From assembly GCA_026770585.1 (NCBI GenBank), contig MU647145.1, forward strand, positions 123,910-140,429: a stretch of DNA of 16,520 nt. The letters are read 5' to 3'. This document shows, one piece after another, positions 1 to 7,704 of the stretch. Positions within the stretch are counted from its first letter, which is position 1. Each line of letters starts with the position of its first letter. A model generated the notes under the pieces. That model was not told the origin of the DNA. It saw nothing but the letters and a program-made list of their open reading frames with translations, and made no database searches. The position numbers and the translations under genes are program-made. Source of the DNA: Baffinella frigidus (Eukaryota > Cryptophyceae > Cryptomonadales > Baffinellaceae).

Positions 1-366
1 TAACCTCACACGCCCCCGCCACTCGTCACTTCGGAGTTCCTAATCATACCCTCCTACCCACGTGCCCGCCCCCCCCCACCCCCCCGCGTGCACGCCGCCA
101 CCCCCGCGGGTGTGCACGGGGAGTGCACGCACGGGGGCATGCACCGCACACCCTCATGCACGACACGCTCACGCACCGCACACCCACAGGCCCGCCAGCG
201 CGTCTCTGGGTATCTAGGCGCTAATGGGGCCCCGTGTAGCTTTGACGCCGTGAGCATCTCCGCGTGAGCAAGGCATCACCGAGCCTGCAAGAGCCTGCGT
301 CACGCACCTCTCCACTCTCCGCTCTCCGCGCTACTGCGACCGCTTGGGTGCAAGCAGGCTACAGGG

Positions 367-484
367 GCGCTCGCGCGCTCTCTCGCTATACCTCCCTCTC
401 TCCCTCTCTCCCTCTCGCGTTCTCTCTTTTCCTCACCATCTCTCTCTCGCGCGCGCGCTCTCTCGCGTGCTCTCTCTCTCTCCA
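367..484. repeat. CT-rich simple repeat (GA-rich on the minus strand)
   Basis: The block is dominated by CTCTCTC interrupted by CGCG. It lies in the presumed intron downstream of the last exon and generates spurious Arg/Glu or Leu/Ser ORFs on both strands. Confidence 0.8.
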
Positions 485-521
485 CATCAGTTGCTTCACA
501 ACAGGGCACGCGGACACCAAC

Positions 522-836
522 CTGGAGGTGGGTGATCTTAGCCTGAGCGTCGCCCAGCTCCCGATCCCTGCTCCGTAGCCTCCGCATCAACCCCTCAATC
601 AGCTTGGCATGCTCCCGCTCATCCCGCCCTCCCAACCGCTCCAACGCCCCCTCCCCTCCCTTCCCCCCACCTCCTCCCGCTCCCCCCGCCTCCCTGCCCG
701 GCGAGTCAGCCCAGGTCTTGACGGTGGGTGAGTCGGTGTCGTTGGGGGAGCGGAGGGGGGAGGGGCGGGCGGCGGAGCTGTTGGCTTTGGAGAGCGCGGC
801 TTCCATCTCGCGGAGTTGTGCCGTGAGAGTCTCCAC
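522..836 (-). CDS. Coiled-coil gene, last recognised exon
   Basis: Acceptor gcatttcgcag|GTG and donor CCTCCAG|GTTGGT bound 105 codons. It opens VETLTAQLREMEAALSKA, runs through a Ser/Pro/Thr- and Gly-rich spacer (residues about 20-64), and resumes a strongly charged coil (LERLGGRDEREHAKLIEG, then LMRRLRSRDRELGDAQAK and ITHLQ). The minus frame stays open past the donor, but there it becomes Arg/Glu repeats from a CT-rich tract, so I end the exon at the donor. A further exon or the stop may lie below 300, where one acceptor-like site leads quickly to a stop. Confidence 0.6.
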
Positions 837-3800
837 CTGCGAAATGCCATTTGTTGGACAGAACCCATACCACCGCGAAATCCCGGGTGGTGCAGAGCAG
901 AATGCAACCGTGCACGGCCACTAGCCACGCCAGAGTCCTGGAAGGGGTTGCCAAAGGTGAATTCCCCCCCAGAGTGCAGCGGTTTTCAAACGACACCCCC
1001 GTCTTGAAAGACGGTCGGAAAGAGCCGAATTACCTCGAGCAATCTGGCGTGAAGGGGAGGGTGGGGTGAGGAAGACCTGCTCCTGCTTCTCCTCTGCGTC
1101 GCGCTTCATTTGGCTCCTGCGCCACACGAGAAAGGCATGGGACAGTGAGGGACACTGTGTGCACAAGAAGGGGGGGGGGCACTGTGCGTGAGGAGAGGCC
1201 GAGCGAAAGTGCAAGCAAGCGCGCGAGCGCACGGCGCACGGAAGGGCTGCCACACGCCGTCGGCCATGGCTGCTCACACAAACAATGGCTGCCACCTCCG
1301 CACACAAACAAGAGACGAGAAGTGAAGCAAGGCAATCTTGGGGGTCGACATGCACCAAAGAGAAGCACACTTCATCCGCAAGCATCCACATTGATACCGG
1401 TGTCAGTCTCTGGACGAGTGTCTCAGGGAGAGGCATGGGGCCCCGTGGCTGAAAGAGAGTTGTTGAGAGAGAGTGTCTGACAGTGAAAGAGTGGCTGCGA
1501 GAGAGTGGGTGAGAGAGAGAGAGTGGCGCGGGGCAGGACGTGGGCGATAGAGAGTGGCGCGGGTAGGACCAGTTGGTCTTGACATCAGTCATCATCGCGA
1601 GCTTGGCATCACAAGCCCGAACCTGCTCCTGCAGAAGTTGCACCTCCACCTGAATCCAACCCCCCATTCAATATACTCCGTGTTTTTTGCTATCAAGTGA
1701 ACCGTGTTTTTGGTATCGTAGGGTGGGGTTTGTCCGAGGTTGGTGTTCGAGGTCCGAAGGTGCTCCTGCGGATGCTGCACCTCCGAAGGTGCTCCTGCGC
1801 CTGCATCCCGAGAGAGAGACCTTCAATACTTCAACCTCCGTCGTCATTGCGCCCTTCAAACTTCAGGGTGAGTGCTTCTTATTTATTGCTTCTTGCTTCT
1901 TGGTTCTTGGTTCAGGGTTTACGTTTCAGGGCTGAGGGTTCAGGGTTCAGGGTTGAGGGTTGAGGGTTGAGGGTTGAGGGTGCAGGGTGCAGGGTGCAGG
2001 GTGCAGGGTGCAGGGTGCAGGGTGCAGGGTGCAGGGTGCAGGGTGCAGAGTGGAGGGTGCAGGGTGCAGGGTGCAGGGTGCAGGGTGCAGGGTGCAGGGT
2101 GCAGGGTGCAGGGTGCAGGGTGCAGAGTGCAGGGTGCAGGGTTGAGGGTTGAGAGTTCAGGGTTCAGGGTCCTGCAGCAGGTGCACCTCCACCTGCATGG
2201 CAAACCCCATGCAATGAAAAACGTGTGTATGCTATCGTACGGTGGGGTGTGTCCTATGGTAAAGCTATGTCCAAGCTAAGATAGCAAAATTCGACAAACT
2301 GCACCGTTGCGACAGCTGAGGCTGGAATCTATGTTGTGACAAAATACAGAATTCTTGATTCAAAGTTGCCCTAAAACGTTTTACGGCCACTTTGAGCTCG
2401 AATTGTGATGAACATAATGAAACGTCGCGATTTTAATTGAACTGTTTTCAGCAGCAAGATTTTTTAATTCGAGCTCGAACTCGCAACGTTTCGACACGAT
2501 TCCCGTGTGAAAACTGTTTTATGGCTGAAGCGATGTGGTTCGCATGAAAATCTGCTCGGATTCGAAATAAATCAAAGTCAATACAGTGACTTTGAATTGT
2601 GTATTTCGCGAATTCTGTCGAAACATAGATTGCGCCCTGAACAGGCGGTTTGAAGAGAATGGCGTGGGCTCGTAACCTGATAGCCCTTGTCGCGCATCCC
2701 CGCGCGGACCAGCTGTTCGACCATCCCCGCATTCTGAGCTTCCAGCACCGACGTCCGCGAAGCCTGCTCGCGATAAATCCAGCATGAATAAATAGTCAGA
2801 CACGACACGGGTAAATCGAGGTTGAATAGTCCAACACGAATAAATAGTAACACGAATAAATAAGACGAGAGGTGGGACGAGCCTGCTCGGCCTTCTGGCG
2901 GCCCGCCTGCTGCAGCTCCCCACGCAGCCGCTCGACCATCCTGTCCTTGTCGGCCTCCAGCGCGAGCAACGACGCCGACCCTGACGCTCCTCCTCCTGGT
3001 CGCCCCCCGGCGATCGCCTCGCGCCCCCCCACGCCAGCGCTGCTGCTCAATGCCGCGCCGTGCCCGGAGTTCCCCGCACCTGAGCCGCTGCCTCCCTCTC
3101 TCGAGGAGTAGTTGCTGGAGCCGGCGGACGGGGTGTAGGTCTGGGCGTGGAGGTGCTCTTGGTGCAGCGACGACGCGGCCGCAGCGGCTCCGGCTGCCCC
3201 GGGCACCCGCGCGGACGCGGCGTGCATCTCCTGGCTGCCCCTGGCGGGGGACGGCGCGTGCATCGAAGAGGACCCCGCGTGCATCTGGCTCCTGGCTGGG
3301 GACGGGGACGCTGCGCGCCCCACGGGACCCCACGCACGTCAGCGACGATGATTCGTTGGAACTGGTCGGTGCGTCGGTGCTCACAGGCGAGAGGCGACTG
3401 TCAAGCACGCCAGCACGCGCGTCGCCACCCGTATACGTGCCCCAATCCATTCAACGGAAGATCACATGGTGCTCTTACTCGCGGCGTTGTTCTTGGCAAT
3501 GTTAAGATGGGGGATGGGGAGTACGTGGGTGGCGGGCGGACGTAGAGGGGTGGTCCTCACGGAGCGAGTGAGACTGGCCTGCCCCCCCCGCGTCCTTGCC
3601 GTGCAGCGACGGACCCTGCTCCCCAAAACACACCCCGATCAGCGCTCCCGCCCGATGTGGCGATCGTGCATTCAGTGGGAGTCACGGTGGGGGTGGCTCT
3701 TGAGGAGGACCTGGAGGGTGTAGCCGCCGAGCGCTGGGGAAGAGCGCTGCTCCATGATGGGCTGGTTCACGGCTGGACTTGCGGGGCTGTTCTGGTACCG

Positions 3801-4084
3801 CATCTGCTCCATTTGCTGCACGGTGACACCTGCTCGAACCAGCCATTCGAGTCAACCCTCGCCCCTAGAGAGACGAAGAGCCAGGCGTCCAGAACCGGCA
3901 GCCCCAACTCGCTATCATGATACACGCGAGGGGAGAGACGTGGGACGACCTTGGTACGGCACTGTATGCTGCACGTACTCGGGACCTCCGTGGTAGACCC
4001 CCCGCTGCATTGGATAAGTGCCTGGTGATCCTCCTGAGGACCCTGGTTGCTGCAGGTGCGCCCCTGCATTTGCTGAATACATCC
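522..4084 (-). CDS. Multi-exon coiled-coil protein gene (gene-level span)
   Basis: Nine minus-strand blocks join in one reading frame: 4084-3950, 3829-3711, 3615-3575, 3397-3338, 3291-2883, 2763-2677, 1649-1570, 1116-1077 and 836-522, in total 1286 nt or 428 codons. Every junction is phase-consistent. All are GT-AG except one GC-AG. The N-terminal half is rich in Gln, Ser, Pro, Gly, Met and His. The C-terminal half is a heptad-like coiled coil rich in Glu, Arg, Leu and Gln, interrupted by a Gly/Pro/Ser-rich segment in the last block. This suggests a structural or scaffold protein, but no family is recognised. Neither the start codon nor the stop codon is certain: the chain is open upstream (see 4172-4215 and 5428-5600) and probably continues below 522. 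Confidence 0.6.
1077..1116 (-). CDS. 40-nt coiled-coil exon (SQMKRDAEEKQEQ)
   Basis: Acceptor gtgtggcgcag|G and donor GAGCAG|GTCTTC bound SQMKRDAEEKQEQ, joined to the previous exon through a Trp codon. The charged helical sequence continues the coil. Both phases fit. Confidence 0.6.
1440..1530. repeat. GA-rich simple repeat
   Basis: GAGAGA-rich sequence with short GTG interruptions; on the coding (minus) strand it forms a CT tract inside the intron 1569-1117. Confidence 0.7.
1570..1649 (-). CDS. Coiled-coil gene exon (VEVQLLQEQVRACDAKL)
   Basis: Acceptor ggttggattcag|GTG and donor ACTG|GTCCTA enclose VEVQLLQEQVRACDAKLA, then MMTDVKTN plus two bases. Those two bases complete a Trp codon with the next exon. 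This is a clear heptad pattern. Partial copies of the start of this exon lie upstream at about 1754-1835 and 2172-2192. Confidence 0.6.
1754..1835 (-). pseudogene. Partial copies of the VEVQLLQ exon start
   Basis: On the minus strand, GAG|GTTGAAGTATTGAAG (VEVLK) is followed by two copies of an 18-bp direct repeat (plus-strand positions 1753-1770 and 1782-1799) that resembles CTGCAGGAGCAGGTTCGG of the exon at 1649. They may be decayed exon duplicates or tiny alternative exons; acceptor- and donor-like bases are present (ATGCAG|GCG, GGAG|GTGCAG). Confidence 0.35.
1922..2168. repeat. GGGTGCA minisatellite with GGGTTCA/GGGTTGA edges
   Basis: A heptamer array. The core (about 1978-2150) is nearly perfect GGGTGCA, about 24 units, flanked by GGGTTCA and GGGTTGA units. 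All are one or two substitutions from the TTTAGGG-type heptamer found elsewhere in the window. It is intronic if the chain 2677 to 1649 is right, and it abuts a fragment of the VEV exon at 2172. Confidence 0.9.
2200..2676. other. AT-richer intronic stretch, nothing recognised
   Basis: This is presumed intron between coding blocks at 2677 and 1649. It has lower GC than its surroundings and no repeat array. The small ORFs here have no protein-like features. Confidence 0.4.
2677..2763 (-). CDS. Coiled-coil gene exon (SVLEAQNAGMVEQLVRAG)
   Basis: Acceptor cgcgagcag|GCT and donor TATCAG|GTTACG bound exactly 29 codons: ASRTSVLEAQNAGMVEQL, then VRAGMRDKGYQ. It continues the coil of the previous exon in phase 0. 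Its 5' border shares GAGCAGGCT with the end of the preceding exon. Confidence 0.55.
2764..2882 (-). other. Short AT-rich intron with GC-AG border and repeated motif
   Basis: The 119-nt segment is AT-rich next to GC-rich exons. It contains tandem copies of a TATTTATTCGTGTTG-like motif. Both borders carry GAGCAGGCT. It interrupts a continuous coil frame (KAEQ/ASRTSVLE). Confidence 0.45.
2883..3291 (-). CDS. Coiled-coil gene, large Ser/Ala/Gly exon entering the coil
   Basis: The block of 136 codons starts SQMHAGSSSMHAPSPARG, with a repeated motif (QMHAGSS, SMHAPSP, EMHAASA). It passes through Ala-, Ser- and Gly-rich stretches (SSLHQEHLHAQTYTPSAG) and ends in a clear coil start, LLALEADKDRMVERLRGE followed by LQQAGRQKAEQ. 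The frame is open from a stop just above 3330, and the other frames are Arg/Pro shadows. The acceptor used is cagccag|G at 3292; CAG and CCAG sites at about 3315 and 3298 are alternatives. The 3' border is GAGCAG|GCTCGT, a GC-type donor. Confidence 0.6.
3338..3397 (-). CDS. Candidate exon (RLSPVSTDAPTSSNESSS)
   Basis: Acceptor tgcttgacag|T and donor CTGAC|GTGCGT bound a Ser/Thr-rich block, RLSPVSTDAPTSSNESSS plus LT. It connects in phase to the large exon at 3291 through a 46-nt intron. Another frame (TDQFQRIIVADV) is also open here, so the frame choice is tentative. Confidence 0.4.
3575..3615 (-). CDS. 41-nt candidate exon (GPSLHGKDAGGAG)
   Basis: Acceptor ggggagcag|GGT and donor GGCCA|GTCTCA bound GPSLHGKDAGGAG plus two bases. 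Together with T at the next acceptor these give His. The main support is exact phase agreement with both neighbours; it is small, and a G-run makes the frame sensitive to sequencing error. Confidence 0.35.
3711..3829 (-). CDS. Coiled-coil gene exon (VTVQQMEQMRYQN)
   Basis: Acceptor ttcgagcag|GT and donor CCTCCAG|GTCCTC enclose a frame reading VTVQQMEQMRYQNSPASP, then AVNQPIMEQRSSPALGG and YTLQ. The composition matches the preceding exon (Gln, Met, Ser, Pro), and phase is kept on both sides. No domain is recognised. Confidence 0.5.
3950..4084 (-). CDS. Coiled-coil gene, Gln/Gly/Ser-rich exon
   Basis: Acceptor tccttggcag|GG and donor CCAAG|GTCGTC bound a frame reading MYSANAGAHLQQPGSSGG, later PMQRGVYHGGPEYVQHTV. 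It is low-complexity, Tyr/Gln/Gly-rich and likely disordered. One leftover base joins the next exon to give Gly (PYQ-G-VTVQQ). A second frame is open across the block but does not fit the neighbours. Confidence 0.5.
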
Positions 4085-4171
4085 CTGCCAAGGACACACC
4101 CGTCAGTGATTGTTCCGGCAACCCAGAAGAAAAAGATGCTCCGAGTCTTTTGAGTGCGGCCTAGAACCTAC

Positions 4172-4215
4172 CCGTGTGCTGCATGCATGCGCGTGAAGAT
4201 GCCGACCACCTCCTC
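4172..4215 (-). CDS. Possible upstream exon of the coiled-coil gene
   Basis: A good donor CACGG|GTAGGT at 4171 ends a short coding-like block. Two frames compete. EEVVGIFTRMHAAH follows an acceptor (gccaag|G) but is out of phase with the exon at 4084. The frame ending MQHTG is in phase and could even supply a start ATG. I cannot decide between them. Confidence 0.3.
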
Positions 4216-4689
4216 CTTGGCGTATCACAATGGGAAGTCAGGTCCGGGTCGTTGGATCGGCATGGGTAGGAAACCTGGGACGCAGGAACACAGAACCGGC
4301 GCTGCGTGCCGATCTGCCGGCGGCACTGCACGTTCACACAGGCTGCGGCGCGTGTGAGGGAGAATGCAACAGGAAACCTGCTTCCTCTGACGGGTGGTTT
4401 AAAAAGACCGATTCAGCCCTAAAATACATTTTTAATTTGGGATCGCGGCCCGCATGGTACCAAGGAAACCAATCAACGAAAAAACCCGCGCGCGAAATAA
4501 CAGCTGCGAAGCGACGGGCCCAAGTTCACTCACGGGAAGGCAGCTCGAACAAGGCTGGATTGGTTTTGCAGGAACTGGGGGGTATCAAGAGCGTTGGCTT
4601 CCTTGGAGGTCCGCCTCTAGTGGATGCCCCCAATGTGGGTATGGACATTTTTTTGGTTGGAATTCGACTGTAGAGTACCCAGGGCGACC
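4216..4689. other. Unassigned unique stretch
   Basis: There is no supported exon on either strand. The plus strand is open for 147 codons (4230-4673), but the translation shows no motif, signal or repeat. The plus strand has a weak AT-rich patch at about 4400-4440. Confidence 0.3.
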
Positions 4690-5021
4690 CCGCGACCCCA
4701 AACCCACGACCCCAAACCCACCGCCCCAAACCCACCACCTAGAACCCTGATCCCTAAACCCTAACCCCTGCACACTAAACCGTAAACACCAGGCCCTCAT
4801 ATCTGGACCTTAAACCCCAAACCCTAAAACCTACACCCGAAAACCCAAACCCTGAACGCTGAAACCTGAACCCTGACCTGTAAACCCTAAACTCTGAACC
4901 CTGAACCCTCAACCCTACACCCTAACACAAACCCCTAAACCCTTAACCCTACACCCCAAACCCTAAGCCCTAACCCATAAACCCGAAACTCCTTTCCCGT
5001 ATGCTCGTAAACCCTGAACCC
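4690..5021. repeat. Degenerate telomere-like array (CCCTAAA/CCCTGAA)
   Basis: Variants of CCCTAAA, CCCTGAA and CCCCAAA in 6-8-bp steps, too degenerate for a functional chromosome end. It ends abruptly at the 236-bp inverted-repeat element. Confidence 0.85.
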
Positions 5022-5257
5022 TCTGGGGAATACTTCCCCTAGTAGGCATAGCCGGAGTGACTTTACATAGAAGTCGTCCACTTTAGGACAAGTGTCTACT
5101 TTCGGACACTCGGAATCGCCCGAGCGAGATCCATCGGAGATATCCTTTCACGTGCGATCCCTTCCGTTCCCCTTCAGTGAATCAGTAAGCCAACACGGTC
5201 CTTCCGTCTGCTTGATGCTCGCCTAGCCAGTCCCCTGTTCTGCAGAAGTTCCCCAGA
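5022..5257. mobile_element. 236-bp element with TCTGGGGAA terminal inverted repeats
   Basis: TCTGGGGAA at 5022-5030 and TTCCCCAGA at 5249-5257 are exact 9-bp inverted ends. Both sides are telomere-like array, so the segment looks inserted into it. The first ~110 bp (GTAGGCATAGCCGGAGTGAC and beyond) match, inverted, 8672-8774. No coding capacity is seen. It is possibly a small non-autonomous DNA transposon. Confidence 0.45.
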
Positions 5258-5362
5258 AACCCTGAACCCTGAACCCTTGCCCCTCAACCATTGAACCCTA
5301 CATTCTAAGTCCTGAACCCTAAATCCTAAACCTTAAACCCTAAGCCCTTAACCCTAAACCGT
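5258..5362. repeat. Degenerate telomere-like array, continuation
   Basis: CCCTGAA/CCCTAAA variants resume after the inserted element and stop about 65 bp from the candidate exon at 5428. Confidence 0.85.
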
Positions 5363-5427
5363 AGGTCCCCCGAGAGGAGGTGGAATGGCTTGAGGCAGAT
5401 CCGAGGGATGGCCGACGCTCCGCTCAC

Positions 5428-5600
5428 AGGGAGCGGACCGCCGAAAAGATTGTTGTTCCGGGACCGCGCTGCCAAGGCGCTCCGAAGCTCCGCCAACGGC
5501 GCAGCGGTAAGCGCAGCAGATGTCGGCTGGCGGCTGGAATGGTCCGAAGAGGTCTGCTGGAGCGCCACGATCATCCCCGCACCAGGGACGCTTCCCCTCC
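5428..5600 (-). CDS. Isolated candidate exon (Ser/Ala-rich)
   Basis: Acceptor cagggggcag|GG and a strong donor CCCT|GTGAGCGG bound 173 nt with one open, protein-like frame: AGMIVALQQTSSDHSSRQ, later PLAELRSALAARSRNNN and FGGPLP. Its Gln/Ser/Pro composition resembles the start of the coiled-coil gene at 4.1 kb, so it may be an upstream exon of that gene. The opposite strand is also open over this block (5380-5719), but reads as a low-information Arg/Ala mix. Confidence 0.4.
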
Positions 5601-5981
5601 CTGCCCCCTGTGTGCGTGCATGCTCTGCTGCCCCGCGTGCGCCATCGCGCGCGTGCTGCCATCGCCCTTTCTCGCAAGTGAGCAGCGTGCGATGGTGCCC
5701 TGATGCTCTCCCTTCCTGATCCCGCGTGCTGGCTCGACCGCCCGCGCCTGCGTGCTCCATACACTCCTCTCCCCCGCACCCAGAACTATATACTCAGTCC
5801 AGTTCCTCCGTGGGGATGCAGGTGATCACCCCTGGGTGAGCGCTGGCGCCCACACGTGTTTCAACATGACAAGACAACGTGTGCCAACTGCTCGCCAGGC
5901 TGCGTCCCCTCCCTCCCTCCCCCCGTACGTCCTCTGCCGCATGCATGCTATGCGCACTCTGCTGCGCGTGTGCTGTACACC

Positions 5982-6341
5982 GGCTCCCAAGGGAAAAGTA
6001 CGCGCGCCCTTCCCGCCCCCCCCCTCCCCCCAAGGGCTAGGTACGCACGCCCTTTCTTCACTGGCTCCCAAGGGAAAGGTGCGCGCGCCCTCTCTCCCCC
6101 CCCCCTTCCCAACGGGCAAGGTGCGTCAGAGCCCATTCTTCACTGACTCCCAAGGGAAAGGTGCGCGCGCCCTTCCCCCCCCCCCCTCCCCCCAAGGGCT
6201 AGGTACGCACGCCCTTTCTTCACGGGCTGCCAAGGGAAAGGTGCGCGTGCCCTCTCTCCCCCCCTCTCCCTCTAATGGGCTAGGTACGCGCGCCCTCTAC
6301 TCATGCGCTCCTAAGGGCAAGGTGCGTGTGCCCCCCCCTCC
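5982..6341. repeat. 81-bp tandem satellite, about 4.5 copies
   Basis: The landmark GGCTCCCAAGGGAAA recurs at 5982, 6063, 6145, 6225 and 6306 (periods 81, 82, 80, 81). Each unit holds two related halves, AAGGGAAAGGTGCGCGCGCCC and a C-run followed by AAGGGCTAGGTACGCACGCCC. Long ORFs across it are products of the repeat. Confidence 0.9.
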
Positions 6342-6664
6342 CCAACACAAAACCGCCACCCAAAACCCTACATCAGGATACAACCGCCGCCCAAAACCCT
6401 ACATCAGGTGAGACGAACAGCCGACAATCATGAACCAACGATAGAATGAATGGAACCTTGCAGGCCAAGGTTCTTTAAGCCACACATGCATACATGCAGA
6501 CGACTCAGAAGGTCCACAGGACCTTGTGGCATGCCCCACCAAGTGCCTCTCTGGAATGTCGAACCTATGAGAGGTGGAGGCATGAGTCTTGGAAGGTCAA
6601 ATGTGGTACAACCATCGCGGAATAGCCACGGGGTAAATTCAACCACATACAGCCGGATGGAGGA

Positions 6665-6727
6665 GTCGGCTCCCTGAAGGAGCCGACCTGAGCTGGATTG
6701 GATAACCGATCGGATGATCGGTTAACC
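6665..6727. repeat. Two adjacent hairpins
   Basis: GTCGGCTCC / GGAGCCGAC is a perfect 9-bp inverted repeat with a 5-nt loop. GGATAACCGATC / GATCGGTTAACC pairs 11 of 12 with a 4-nt loop. Outer GAGGAGT and ACTCCTC (about 6659 and 6733) also pair, giving a compact multi-stem fold. Confidence 0.7.
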
Positions 6728-6902
6728 AATCTAACTCCTCCCTTTTCAAGAACCAGGCCCCACCCGGAATGGTAGGTCTATATCGATGAGACCAGGCTGA
6801 TAAGTCTGTCAAAATTCGTGGACCTACCAAACCTCTCCTTCGTCGTTCACTTCATCTGCGCCAATCTTCGGGGAGCATCCCTCGGAGACAGACTGAGCGG
6901 GG

Positions 6903-6909
6903 TATAAAA
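6903..6909 (+). promoter_or_regulatory. TATA-box-like motif
   Basis: TATAAAA within GGGGTATAAAATGG. No supported plus-strand gene follows; if functional, it would belong to the LTR-like segment. Confidence 0.3.
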
Positions 6910-6989
6910 TGGACCGATCATAGTCTGGCAATGGCACGGGTTAGGCAATAACGGCGAACCCTCTTTAATAAATTCAGTAATCAGTAATC

Positions 6990-7463
6990 AGTAAATCCTA
7001 AACCATACACCCTGAACCATAACTTCTAAACCCTAAACCCTCAACCCTCAACCCTAACCCGTAACCCGTAAACCGTAAACCGTAAACTCTAAATTCTGAA
7101 CCCTAAATCCTAACCCTGAACCCTGACCCTAATCTTCAAACGCTAAACCCTGAACCCATCAACCCTGAACCGTAAACCCTAAATCCGAAAACCTGAGCCA
7201 TGAAACTCAACCCCCAAACCTCAAACCCTGAACCCTAAACCCAACCCCCCATATACTCATGCCTAGCCCGTTCACAAACCTTAAACTCAAAACCCTAAAC
7301 CCTGATTCTTTCAACCTACATCCTAAACTCTAAACCTCACACCCTCAACCATAAACCCTAGACCCTGCACCATAAACCTTCAACCCTGACCCCAAACCCT
7401 GAACCCTGAACCCTGAACTCTCAACCAGTAAACCCGTAAACCCTGAACCCAAACCCTTAACCT
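6990..7463. repeat. Degenerate telomere-like array
   Basis: C-rich heptamer variants (CCCTAAA, CCCTGAA, CCGTAAA, CCCTCAA) over about 470 bp on the plus strand, with a short non-repeat interruption near 7250-7275. Confidence 0.85.
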
Positions 7464-7704
7464 AGTGTGCCCGACGAAAACCCATCAGCCAGTCTCATCA
7501 CCACAAGTTTTCATCCAAAACCTGAAAGTAGCTTGGGTGTGGGGTTCTAGTTTGTTAACCAGTTTTAAGGTAAAGAAAACTTGTTCTCTCAACGAACAAA
7601 GCGCACATGGCCGTAGCTTAGTGGAATGTTGGCCATTTTTATCACGTTCAAATGTTCTTGACTCTCCGTAGAATCTCACCAACTTTGCCAGCAGGTCAGG
7701 ACGA
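7464..7704. other. Unique stretch, nothing recognised
   Basis: Short AT-balanced sequence between array and 21-bp repeats. A TAGCTTAGTGG motif at about 7614 resembles a tRNA A box, but no cloverleaf can be drawn. The small overlapping ORFs carry no motif. Confidence 0.3.

Larger units (their letters stand above)
6420..6985. other. Unique AT-balanced segment, possible solo LTR or foreign insert
   Basis: It lies between satellite and telomere-like array and differs in composition from both. It has two strong hairpins (6665-6687 and 6700-6727), a TATAAAA box (6903-6909) followed by AATAAA at 6967-6972, and three tandem TCAGTAA units at 6974-6994. A TATA box then a polyadenylation signal 60 bp later is LTR-like, but I could not define TG...CA ends or a target duplication. 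The short ORFs here (73-75 codons) carry no motif. Confidence 0.35.

Noticed and set aside
1940-2203. ORFs of repeated GCRVQGA or PCTLHPA peptides
   Set aside because: Direct translation of the GGGTGCA minisatellite in several frames on both strands.
2578-3450. 290-codon minus-strand ORF
   Set aside because: Only its first part (about 3338-3397) reads as coding; the rest is an Arg/Ala-rich shadow frame of the exon 3291-2883.
4230-4673. 147-codon plus-strand ORF
   Set aside because: No motif, no neighbouring plus-strand exons, and length within chance expectation for this composition.
5752-6411. 219-codon plus-strand ORF
   Set aside because: Most of it is translation of the 81-bp satellite; the repeated peptide follows the DNA period and is not evidence of a gene.
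7605-7675. tRNA-like segment with TAGCTTAGTGG (A-box-like) and GTTCAAATG (B-box-like)
   Set aside because: No acceptor stem, anticodon arm or T arm pairs properly; at most a decayed tRNA-derived fragment.
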